Program-made: the position numbers and the translations under genes
Source: Lachnospiraceae bacterium
GTDB lineage: Bacteria; Bacillota; Clostridia; Lachnospirales; Lachnospiraceae
Reading direction: 5' to 3'
Assembly: GCA_017428105.1 (NCBI GenBank)
Contig: JAFRRM010000004.1
Coordinates: 62,001-126,000, forward strand
DNA: 64,000 nt
Notes under the pieces: generated by a model
Seen by the model: only the letters and a program-made list of their open reading frames with translations
The model's database searches: none
Told to the model about the DNA's origin: nothing
Shown here: piece by piece, positions 24,957 to 32,259 of the stretch
Position numbering within the stretch: position 1 is the stretch's first letter
How the letters are laid out: the number at the start of each line of letters is the position of its first letter

Positions 24957-25651
24957 TTCTTTTTCCCCAGATGCATTTCCCGCATGCCCTCGACTTCGTC
25001 GCAGACCGGCTTCAGCTGACAGTGGCCGCAGTCCGTGGGCAGTCCGTCCAGGATATGGGAGAGGGTCTTTGTAATGTCGTCCGCCTTTTTCGCGATGGGT
25101 TTTAAGCGCTCCACCGCGGCGCGGTCCGTCAGAAACAGGACCTTCACGGACTTCACGCCGGGGACCGTTTTGTAGCGGTCGATGTAGGCCTGGCCGATGC
25201 GCCCGAAGCGGATGCCCTGCTTCGCGGCGTCGCGGCTCACCCGCACCTGTTCCTCGAAGCTGGTGGCGGAGACGCGCACCATGTAGCCCTTCGGGAAGAC
25301 GTGGTAGCGCACGAATTCCATCTGGCGGATCATGTCGTGGCCGGCGTCGTCCTCGGAGATCTCCTCCGTTTCCAGGATCACGATCCGGGCGAACGGCGCG
25401 TCTGCCTTGAGTTCCGGCAGGTCCGGGCCCAGGAGCAGGACTTCGTCGCCCGCCAGCGCGGGATCCGTCGTCACCAGCGTGTAATTCGCCGAGGGAAGGC
25501 CGGAGCCGCCCAGTTCGAAGGCGGCCTGGCGCTGCATGACCAGTTCGCTGCTTTCCGTGACCGGCCAGGGCAGGAGAGAGGAGGCGGGCCAGCGCTTTGC
25601 GCCTTCCGCCGCCGCGAGGGTCTCTTGGATGAGTGCGTCGTACAGTTTCAT
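24953..25651 (-). CDS. Stand-alone acetyl-CoA synthase (CODH/ACS beta)-like domain protein
   Basis: 232 residues. Its order of segments resembles the middle domain of acetyl-CoA synthase: a GPDLPEL step, an ILETEEISED strand, MEFVRYHVFPKGYMVRVSAT, then FGRIGQAYIDRYKTVPGVKS and VLFLTD. The A-cluster domain of true ACS is absent. Instead the C-terminus carries DCGHCQLKPVCDEV with three Cys. The assignment rests on pattern memory, not a search. It lies between a tiny membrane protein and the His-rich protein in the dehydratase operon. It could bind a metal cluster or scaffold maturation. Confidence 0.65.
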   Translation of the reverse strand: MKLYDALIQETLAAAEGAKRWPASSLLPWPVTESSELVMQRQAAFELGGSGLPSANYTLVTTDPALAGDEVLLLGPDLPELKADAPFARIVILETEEISEDDAGHDMIRQMEFVRYHVFPKGYMVRVSATSFEEQVRVSRDAAKQGIRFGRIGQAYIDRYKTVPGVKSVKVLFLTDRAAVERLKPIAKKADDITKTLSHILDGLPTDCGHCQLKPVCDEVEGMREMHLGKKK

Positions 25652-25654
25652 GGT

Positions 25655-25822
25655 CTAGAATTTCACGTCTGCTTTCTTCCGGTCGAAGATCGTGTTGACG
25701 CGGCGGTACGCCCATTCCATCAGCTTCTGGTCCAGGTTCCAGAAATAGACGATGAAGAGGATGAGGCCCGCGAAGCCGAAGATCTTCAGAAGCGTCAGCA
25801 GGATCCTGAGCATTTTTTTCAT
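25655..25822 (-). CDS. 55-residue membrane protein, paralogue of the one at 34035
   Basis: MKKMLRILLTLLKIFGFAGL begins a single transmembrane helix ending in LFIVYFWNLDQKL, with a basic cytosolic tail (FDRKKADVKF). The spacing of R-I-L-x-T-L-L-K-I-x-G-x-A, I-L-F-I-V-x-F and L-D-x-K-L matches the 72-residue protein at 34035-34253. Both lie immediately downstream of dehydratase-type genes. It may tether the enzyme system to the membrane (inference). It is 3 bp from the ACS-like start and 62 bp after the activase. Confidence 0.75.
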   Translation of the reverse strand: MKKMLRILLTLLKIFGFAGLILFIVYFWNLDQKLMEWAYRRVNTIFDRKKADVKF

Positions 25823-25884
25823 GTCCCACTTTCCTTTCTAGTGTTTTCCGGTCCGGCCGCCGTCCGCGGCCGGCTGCAGGAAAG

Positions 25885-26679
25885 TCATTTCCTGGCCAGA
25901 CCCTTCTGGCGGGCGTATTCCGCCGCGCCCAGGGCGCCCATCAGCTGCGGGTCTACGGACAGGTCCACGACCTTCAGCTTCAGGACGTGCTCGATGGCCG
26001 CCTTCAGGCCGTCGTTCTTGGCGCAGCCGCCGGTCAGGGTGATGGAATCGGTGGCGCCGGCCTTCTTGGACATGACGAAGCAGCGCTTGGCCACGGCCAT
26101 CTGGATGCCGGCCGCGATCTCGTTCATCGGCTTGCCTTCGCCGACCAGCGTGATGACTTCGGATTCCGCGAACACGGTGCACTGGGCCGTGATCGGGATC
26201 ACGTTCTTCGCGCTCAGGGACAGCTTGGAGAACTCGGGCAGGCTCATCTCGAAGGAGCGGGCCATGGCCTCGTAAAAGCGTCCGGTGCCGGCCGCGCATT
26301 TATCGTTCATGGCGAAGTTTTTCACGGTGCCGTCGGTATCGATGGAGATGCCCTTGATGTCCTGGCCGCCGATGTCGATGATGGCTTTCACGTCCGGGTT
26401 GGTCACGTGCACGCCCATCGCGTGGCAGGAGATCTCGGAAATGTTCTCATCCGCGAACGGGACTTTGTTGCGGCCGTAGCCGGTGCCGATCAGGTAGGCC
26501 AGATCCTCGGACTTTTCCAGTCCGACCTGCTGCAGGACTTCCGCCATGGCGAGCTTGGCGGATTCCTCCGCGTTGATCTTGCTCTTTAAGGTGGTATCCG
26601 CCACGATCTTGCCGGTTTCGTCGATGATCACTGCCTTGGTGTAGGTGGAGCCTACGTCGCAGCCGCCGAAGTATTTCAT
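25885..26679 (-). CDS. 2-hydroxyacyl-CoA dehydratase activase (HgdC/HadI/FldI family)
   Basis: 264 residues, the usual size. It has an ASKHA-type ATPase fold: DVGSTYTKAVIID (phosphate 1), DIGGQDIKGISID (phosphate 2), TGGCAKNDGLKAAIE (adenosine). The two cysteines that hold one [4Fe-4S] across the homodimer are C128 (NDKCAAGTGRF) and C167 (ITAQCTVFAESE). ATP hydrolysis drives one electron at very low potential into the dehydratase. It is the only activase in the window and may serve both dehydratase-like pairs. Confidence 0.95.
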   Translation of the reverse strand: MKYFGGCDVGSTYTKAVIIDETGKIVADTTLKSKINAEESAKLAMAEVLQQVGLEKSEDLAYLIGTGYGRNKVPFADENISEISCHAMGVHVTNPDVKAIIDIGGQDIKGISIDTDGTVKNFAMNDKCAAGTGRFYEAMARSFEMSLPEFSKLSLSAKNVIPITAQCTVFAESEVITLVGEGKPMNEIAAGIQMAVAKRCFVMSKKAGATDSITLTGGCAKNDGLKAAIEHVLKLKVVDLSVDPQLMGALGAAEYARQKGLARK

Positions 26680-26763
26680 GTTGTATTTTCTCCTTTTATC
26701 TTGTTCTGTTTTTTGTTGTACTGTATGGCCCGCCGGCCTGTCCGGCTGTTCGGCGGGGCGGTC

Positions 26764-28548
26764 TTACCAGCTCGCGTCGTCCTCAAAATCCACCAGCGAC
26801 GGATCCAGGGGCTCCTCGCGCATGACGGTCCGCATGTATTCGTTGACCTTGCCGCGCATGTCCTTGCGGGAGACGGTGCGGGGATCCATCAGGTCGTGCT
26901 CGATCCAGATGAGGCGCACGCCGTGTTCGCGGGCCTGGTCGTCGAAGAGGCCGTTCAGGGTGGACATGTTCTTGCAGGAGACGTGCTGGTACATGATGAC
27001 GATGTCGGGCTTCCAGATCTCCACCTGCCGCCACAGCTCGGTCAGCACGTGGTCGTAGCCGCCGTTGGTGTGGCGCCGCATGACCATGCGCTCGTACAGG
27101 CGCGCCATGTCTTTCAGGGCTTCCTCGGGGTCTTCGGTCTCCAGCGGCTTGGTGAAGTTCAGGCTCTCCATTTCGACCAGGACGTTGATGCCCCAGCAGT
27201 TGGCCAGCCAGTTGGAGAAGTTGGCGTAATAGTGCGCCGGAACGCTCCAGACGATGGCCCGGTGGCGCATCTTGCCGCGCCACGGCTCTTCGCCGTTTTC
27301 ATAGGCCTTCATCATCAGCCGGTCGACCTTGTTGAAGGTCTTCAGGATGCGGGGATCCAGGCCGCCGTCCATTTCGTAGTTCCACTTGCGGAACAGCTCG
27401 TAGCACGGGCCGATCAGCTGCGGCGTCGGCGTCTGGTTGACTTCCCACTTCTGCAGCTCATACTGGGTCTCCAGGTTGAAGCGCTTCATGGCGGCGAAGT
27501 AGGCGTCCCAGCTCCATTTAGCGCCGGTCTGTTCTTCGATGAACCGGATGCAGCCCTTGATGTCGGCCACGGCCGCCTGCATGGAGGATTCGTCCTCATA
27601 GCGGACCGGGAAGCACAGGTGATAGGTGGGCAGGTCCTTAAAGCGGCGGCTGGTGTAGGACGAGGCCATGACGGAGCCGTCGCAGGGCATGGAGCTGGAG
27701 ATGAAGCAGGCGCCCAGGTGCGGCAGGGCGTCGATGACGCAGGCGCCGCATTCGGAGGTGGGCACCGGGCAGGTGTCGGACGGCAGGCCGTAGGACTCGA
27801 CCGCGTCGATGTACGGCATGCAGGCCAGCTGGTCGATCTCCGAAAGCAGGAAGACCGGCATCAGCTGGTACGGGATCCCGATCAGGTCCGGGAAGCCCGC
27901 CATGATCTGAGCCATGGTCATTTCGTCCAGCAGCACGATCTTTTTGGAGAGCTCCGCGGAGTTGCCGCCCTTTTCGTCGCCCTTCATCAGGAGCACGAGG
28001 TTTTCCGCCACGTAGCGGAAGATCGCGTAGATCAGCTCGTGATGCATCTTCAGGGCTTTGCCGCGCAGGCCCAGGGTGTTTTTATCCATGAAGGAATGGC
28101 AGCAGAAGTAGGAGATCATCCAACGATAATGTAATGCGCCGTTTAGGGACGGGACCAGGTCCTTGGAGAAGGTGGCCAGGAGCATGCCCCACATACGCAT
28201 CCATTCGTAAAAGTCCGCACCGGTGTCCTTGAGACCCCGCCATTCGCGGCGGACGGTCGCCATCTTGCCGCTGCGGTACAGTTTGCCGAGCTGCTTTTCG
28301 CCGTGGATGAGCCAGTCCAGGCGCTCCTTGTTCGTCATGCCGGCGAAGAGGCCGGCTTCCATTCTGGCGCGTTTGCCGAAGGCTTTGGCGTCGCCGGCGA
28401 TGGCCTGGCCGACGGCTTTCCAGTCGGTCTCTTTCAGCATGCCGCCCACGATGCCGGCGAATTCCTTCAGATTCTCTTTCTGAAGCTTCCAGTTCATGTG
28501 ATCCTTCGCGTGGAAGAATTTCGGATCCGGGTATTTGATCTTGCTCAT
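26764..28548 (-). CDS. 2-hydroxyacyl-CoA dehydratase/benzoyl-CoA reductase-like large subunit, copy 1
   Basis: 594 residues, about 150-200 longer than classical HgdA/FldB because of an N-terminal extension. Candidate cluster cysteines lie in CPVPTSECGAC, MPCDGSVMAS and VSCKNMSTLNG. The C-terminus IMREEPLDPS-like segment is shared with copy 2 at 32256 (584 residues). ANCWGINVLVEMESLNF and YHLCFPVRYED also have counterparts there. With the partner at 28545 it should form the heterodimer that receives electrons from the activase. Substrate unknown. The start overlaps the partner's stop by 4 bp. Confidence 0.85.
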   Translation of the reverse strand: MSKIKYPDPKFFHAKDHMNWKLQKENLKEFAGIVGGMLKETDWKAVGQAIAGDAKAFGKRARMEAGLFAGMTNKERLDWLIHGEKQLGKLYRSGKMATVRREWRGLKDTGADFYEWMRMWGMLLATFSKDLVPSLNGALHYRWMISYFCCHSFMDKNTLGLRGKALKMHHELIYAIFRYVAENLVLLMKGDEKGGNSAELSKKIVLLDEMTMAQIMAGFPDLIGIPYQLMPVFLLSEIDQLACMPYIDAVESYGLPSDTCPVPTSECGACVIDALPHLGACFISSSMPCDGSVMASSYTSRRFKDLPTYHLCFPVRYEDESSMQAAVADIKGCIRFIEEQTGAKWSWDAYFAAMKRFNLETQYELQKWEVNQTPTPQLIGPCYELFRKWNYEMDGGLDPRILKTFNKVDRLMMKAYENGEEPWRGKMRHRAIVWSVPAHYYANFSNWLANCWGINVLVEMESLNFTKPLETEDPEEALKDMARLYERMVMRRHTNGGYDHVLTELWRQVEIWKPDIVIMYQHVSCKNMSTLNGLFDDQAREHGVRLIWIEHDLMDPRTVSRKDMRGKVNEYMRTVMREEPLDPSLVDFEDDASW

Positions 28549-29741
28549 TTGTTTTCCTCCTGCGCATGGATCCTCTTGATCTCCAGCGCTTCCACGAACG
28601 CCTGGAAGCGGGTCCGCAGCTGGCCAGAATTACGCACGTTGTATGGACGGTCGATGGACAGCACCGGCCAGCCGTATTCATCGTGCAGGATGTGGCTCGC
28701 CAGCGGGCGCTCGAAGCCCCAGAAATCGCAGAATTTCATTTGTTCGTAAATGATGCCTTCCGCCCCGTTCTCGCGCGCGATGCGGTCCGCGGTGATCTTG
28801 CGCTGCGCGACCTTTTCCTCGCTCATGTAGCGGGCGCATTCGGAGGTCAGCATGTAGTGGCGGACGATCTGGGTGAGGATGTCCTCGTTCTCGTCGATCA
28901 CGATCTCTTCGCGGCCAGGCGTGGAGCCGTAGCAGTAGCGGTCCGCCACGACCAAGGCGCCGGCCTCTTCCAAAAGGCGGGTGAAGTCCAGGTCGTCGAT
29001 CTCGGAGCCGACCACCGCGACTTTGGCGCGGAACCGGGGCTTTTCATCCGGTTCGCGGGCCTTGATCTCCTCCAGCGTCTCGCGCAGCTTCGGCAGGATC
29101 AGACGCTTCGGGCAGCAGTAGCTCACCAGGTTCAACACGTGAAATTCGTAGCCGGTCACGGGCGGATTCGGCAGGGCGCGGAGCTCGCCGATCTCCGTCA
29201 GGATGCGGCAGACTTCATTGTGTTCCTTCACGGCGGCAAGCAGGGCGTCGTCCGAGGTGTCCACCCCGTAGCGGGCCGTGAGCTCATCCAGGAGGTGGAG
29301 CCGCATCTGCGTGCGCATCTGCTCCACCGTATAGGGCTCGACCTTGTACGGGATGTCGCAGTGGCTCACGAAGAAGTTCGGCTTCGTGTTGCAGTTCAGG
29401 ATCTCCATGTGCTCGTAGCAGCGGTTCATGGCGGAGCAGGCGTCGACGCCTGCCAGGGCGTCCAGGAACTGGTATCCGCCTTCGATCGCCCGTTCGAGCA
29501 GAGACCGGGCATACTCGCAGGTGTAGTTGGACATGTAGTAGGTGGCGATGTCGATGGACGCCGTCCGCGGCGCGCGGATGCGCACGGAAAAGCAGTTCCC
29601 CACGTTGCACAGCACTTCCGGCATGTGATAGCAGGTATAGCCGACCGCCAGCCCTCCTTCCTCCTGCGCCTGCCGGACGAGGGCGTTGTCTGCGTCCTCC
29701 AGCAGGTTTTCAAACTCGATCAGGTATTTGAGATCTTTCAT
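28545..29741 (-). CDS. 2-hydroxyacyl-CoA dehydratase/benzoyl-CoA reductase-like (HgdB-type) subunit, copy 1
   Basis: 398 residues. The three cluster cysteines of the family are present: C37 (GYTCYHMPEVL), C102 (VDACSAMNRC) and C338 (EQMKFCDFWG). The C-terminal LRTRFQAFVEALEIKR is the family end. It starts MKDLKYLIEF, matching copy 2 (MRDLKHIIEF). First gene after a 313-bp repeat-filled gap in the minus-strand operon. A double-cubane reductase rather than a dehydratase is a real alternative for this family. Confidence 0.88.
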   Translation of the reverse strand: MKDLKYLIEFENLLEDADNALVRQAQEEGGLAVGYTCYHMPEVLCNVGNCFSVRIRAPRTASIDIATYYMSNYTCEYARSLLERAIEGGYQFLDALAGVDACSAMNRCYEHMEILNCNTKPNFFVSHCDIPYKVEPYTVEQMRTQMRLHLLDELTARYGVDTSDDALLAAVKEHNEVCRILTEIGELRALPNPPVTGYEFHVLNLVSYCCPKRLILPKLRETLEEIKAREPDEKPRFRAKVAVVGSEIDDLDFTRLLEEAGALVVADRYCYGSTPGREEIVIDENEDILTQIVRHYMLTSECARYMSEEKVAQRKITADRIARENGAEGIIYEQMKFCDFWGFERPLASHILHDEYGWPVLSIDRPYNVRNSGQLRTRFQAFVEALEIKRIHAQEENK

Positions 29742-29783
29742 AGGACCTCCTCTCTATAATGTTTCACGATCTATGTGGTGACT

Positions 29784-30050
29784 CCGCTCCGTGCTGGACG
29801 AAAACTTTTCTCGCCCGTGCCTCCGCAATGGGCTCAAAAAGTATTGTCCGGACACGTCGCTCAGTATGTGTCATCCAGAGCGAACGCAGTGAGCCGAAGG
29901 ATCTGTATCCGGCCGTCCTATAAAAGGGCGGACGCAGCGTCCGCCGGTGCCGGCGCGACTCTGTAAAATACCCCGCTCCGTGCTGGACGAAAACTTTTCT
30001 CGCCCGTGCGAATGCAATGGGCTCGAAAAGTATTGTCCGGACACGTCGCT
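29784..30050. repeat. Two 78-bp direct repeats (29784-29861 and 29973-30050)
   Basis: Both units run from CCGCTCCGTGCTGGACGAAA to GTCCGGACACGTCGCT and differ at only about five positions. The spacer includes a segment CAGAGCGAACGCAGTGAGCC of a type widely dispersed in bacterial genomes, and a GGGCGGACGC/GCGTCCGCC stem. The repeats fill the gap between the CooC-type gene and the first dehydratase pair; I see no gene in it and no clear promoter for the pair. Confidence 0.85.
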
Positions 30051-30054
30051 TGGT

Positions 30055-30813
30055 TTACAAGATATTCATCCTCTGCAAAATGGTGCGGGCGCCGGAAAGC
30101 AGGACGGAGTCCGGCGGCAGGTCGAAGACGCTGCGGCCTTCGATGTCGTTTTCGGCGTGGGCGGGATCCGGAGGGATGACGGCCAGGAGAGGGACGCCGC
30201 CGATCTCGCTCTCCGTGACGCGCTCCGGCAGCAGGACGCGGTTTAAGACCGCGCCGACCTGGTCCGCCGCGACAAGGGTGTTCGCGACCTCGTTGATGGT
30301 GGCGATGATCTGGATGCCTTTGCGGCTCTGGTCCGAGACGCAGAGCAGATGGGTCACTTTTTCCATGACGCGCCGGTTGATCTGCTCGATGCCGGCTTCG
30401 CCGTCGATGACCACGTAGTCGAATTCGTCCGTCAGCAGGCTGATGACCTGGCGCAGATAGGTGTTGATGGCGCAGTAGCAGCCTGCGGCTTCCGGCCGGC
30501 CGATGGCCAGGAACGCGAAGCCGCGCTGTTCCTGCATGGCTTCGAAGAGGCGGAACCGCGCTTCGGCCAGGATGTCCTGTGTTTCGCTTAAGCCTTCGGT
30601 CACGTCTCTGGCGACGCGCAGACGGATATCGTCCAGCGTTTCCCGGACTTCCACGCCGAGGGCGACGGAAAGACCGACCGCCGGATCGGCGTCGATCGCG
30701 AGGATCTTCGCCTCCGGTTTTTCTTCTGTCAGGATGCGCAGGATCGCGGCGGACAGCGACGTCTTGCCGACGCCGCCTTTGCCGGTCAGGGCGATCACAC
30801 AGGAATGGGCCAT
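30055..30813 (-). CDS. CooC-type P-loop ATPase (nickel enzyme maturation)
   Basis: 252 residues of the MinD/ArsA/CooC group. The deviant Walker A is TGKGGVGKTSL (about 10-20), and the switch segments are DADPAVG and VIDGEAGIEQ. The decisive motif is GCYC with C112 and C114, the CxC pair that binds nickel at the dimer interface of CooC. No CO dehydrogenase gene is visible in the window. The start at 30813 is chosen because GGAGG lies 5 bp before it, although the frame is open 9 codons further. It may insert metal into, or energise, a protein of this locus. Confidence 0.87.
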   Translation of the reverse strand: MAHSCVIALTGKGGVGKTSLSAAILRILTEEKPEAKILAIDADPAVGLSVALGVEVRETLDDIRLRVARDVTEGLSETQDILAEARFRLFEAMQEQRGFAFLAIGRPEAAGCYCAINTYLRQVISLLTDEFDYVVIDGEAGIEQINRRVMEKVTHLLCVSDQSRKGIQIIATINEVANTLVAADQVGAVLNRVLLPERVTESEIGGVPLLAVIPPDPAHAENDIEGRSVFDLPPDSVLLSGARTILQRMNIL

Positions 30814-30854
30814 TTTTTCCTCCATGCTGAGAGCACGCACAATATTTCATTCAT

Positions 30855-30883
30855 ACTATATCATCTCGGAAGGGTTCCCACAA
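30855..30883 (-). promoter_or_regulatory. Possible promoter of the CooC-type gene
   Basis: On the minus strand TTGTGG (30883-30878), 17 bp, TATAGT (30860-30855). The -10 is good and the -35 weak. Confidence 0.4.
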
Positions 30884-30888
30884 GAACT

Positions 30889-30914
30889 ATTTGCATCCCC
30901 GGGAGGGGGATTTG
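30889..30914. promoter_or_regulatory. Imperfect palindrome in the divergent control region
   Basis: TTTGCATCCCC and GGGGATTTGCAAA form an inverted repeat with a 2-nt bulge and a GGGAG centre, midway between the divergent CooC-type gene and dehydratase copy 2. Candidate shared operator; a further TGCAAAAA follows at 30923. Confidence 0.4.
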
Positions 30915-31047
30915 CAAAAAAGTGCAAAAACAGCGTCCGCCCTCTTTATCTTTCCGGCGGCTTATGTTAAACTGAAAGCCGAAACAGGCGGAAACGCCGT
31001 CTTTGTCCGTGATTTTATCTGTCATACCCCAAAAAAGGAGGACTCGT

Positions 31048-32259
31048 GTGCGGGATCTGAAACACATCATCGAGTTTGAAGAACTGCTCCAGGAAGCGAA
31101 CAACGACCTGGTGCGGCAGGCCAAGGCCGAGGGGCTGCGCGCTCTGGGCTATACCTGCTACTATATGCCGGAGGTCCTGCTGGATCTGCCCGGCTGTTTC
31201 TCCGTGCGCCTGCGCGCGCCGCGGAGCACCTCTCCGGACATGGCCACCTATTACATGTCCAACCGGACCTGCATGTACGGCCGCTGCCTGCTGGAGCGCG
31301 CCCTGGAGGGCGGATTCAATTTCCTGGACGCGGAAATGGCTACGGAGACCTGCACGGTCACCTGCCGCTTCCAGGAGCATCTGCAGATGATGGACATCAT
31401 TCAGAATCCGGACTTCTTCTGCGAATTCACGGACGTGCCGTTCAAGAAGACGCCGAACTCCCTGGAGCATTTCAAAAAGCAGCTGATCGGCCACGTCTTA
31501 AAACCGTTGGAGGAGCATTTCGGCATCGACATCTCGGATGACGCGATGCGGAAGGCCATCGAGCAGCACAACGAGGTCTGCCGCCTGATCAACGAGATCG
31601 GCGCCTACCGGAAGCGGGAAAACCCGGTCATCACCGGCTGGGAGTTCCAGCTGATCCAGCTCGTTTCGCTGACCTGCCCGAAGTATCTGATCATCGATAA
31701 ACTGCGCGACATCGCGGAAGACCTGAAGACCCGCGAGCCGGACGAAAAGCCGCGCTGGCGCTGCCGCGTGGTGCTGGCCGGATCCGAAAACGACGATCCG
31801 GACTTCACGAAGCTGATCGAGGACTGCGGCGCCCTGGTGGTCGCGGACCGTCACTGCTACGGCTCGCTGCCGGGCCGCGAGGAGATCGTGATCCGGGACG
31901 GCGAGACGCCGCTGGACGCCATCACGCGCCATTACCTGGAGACCAGCGAGTGCCCCCGCTTCATGGAGCAGCACATCATGCGCGAGCGCAAGCGGAAACT
32001 GGCGGATACCGTGAAGGAATACAAGGCGGACGGCCTCATCATCGCGCAGATGAAGTTCTGCGAATACTGGAGCTACGAGCGGACCATCGATACGATCATC
32101 CTGCCGCGCGATTACGGCATCCCGGTCTGCTCCATCGAAAAAGAATACGTCAACAATGCGGTAGGCCAGCTGCGGACGCGCTTCCAGGCCTTCATCGAAA
32201 GCATTGAGATCAAAAAGATCGCGCAGCAGCGGGATCCCGAAGCAGGAGGCGAAGCATGA
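31048..32259 (+). CDS. 2-hydroxyacyl-CoA dehydratase/benzoyl-CoA reductase-like (HgdB-type) subunit, copy 2
   Basis: 403 residues, paralogue of the gene at 28545. Cluster cysteines are conserved: GYTCYYMPEVL (about C36), ETCTVTC (about C104) and AQMKFCEYWSYER near residue 340. The C-terminal LRTRFQAFIESIEIKK is the family end. I place the start at GTG 31048, preceded by AAAGGAGG, because MRDLKHIIEFEELLQ then lines up with copy 1. It overlaps the next gene by 4 bp. No activase accompanies this pair. Confidence 0.88.
   Translation: MRDLKHIIEFEELLQEANNDLVRQAKAEGLRALGYTCYYMPEVLLDLPGCFSVRLRAPRSTSPDMATYYMSNRTCMYGRCLLERALEGGFNFLDAEMATETCTVTCRFQEHLQMMDIIQNPDFFCEFTDVPFKKTPNSLEHFKKQLIGHVLKPLEEHFGIDISDDAMRKAIEQHNEVCRLINEIGAYRKRENPVITGWEFQLIQLVSLTCPKYLIIDKLRDIAEDLKTREPDEKPRWRCRVVLAGSENDDPDFTKLIEDCGALVVADRHCYGSLPGREEIVIRDGETPLDAITRHYLETSECPRFMEQHIMRERKRKLADTVKEYKADGLIIAQMKFCEYWSYERTIDTIILPRDYGIPVCSIEKEYVNNAVGQLRTRFQAFIESIEIKKIAQQRDPEAGGEA

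Noticed and set aside
24663-25829. A 388-codon minus-strand frame covering the ACS-like gene and the tiny membrane protein
   Set aside because: Only its last 97 codons form a sensible protein with its own start at 24956; the rest is the wrong frame of the ACS-like gene.
22402-29741. Reading the operon as the classical glutamate (HgdABC) or phenyllactate (FldABCI) pathway
   Set aside because: The large subunits are about 590 residues, no linked 2-hydroxyacid dehydrogenase or dedicated CoA-transferase is present, and nickel-type maturation genes are included; the family is right but the pathway cannot be assigned.
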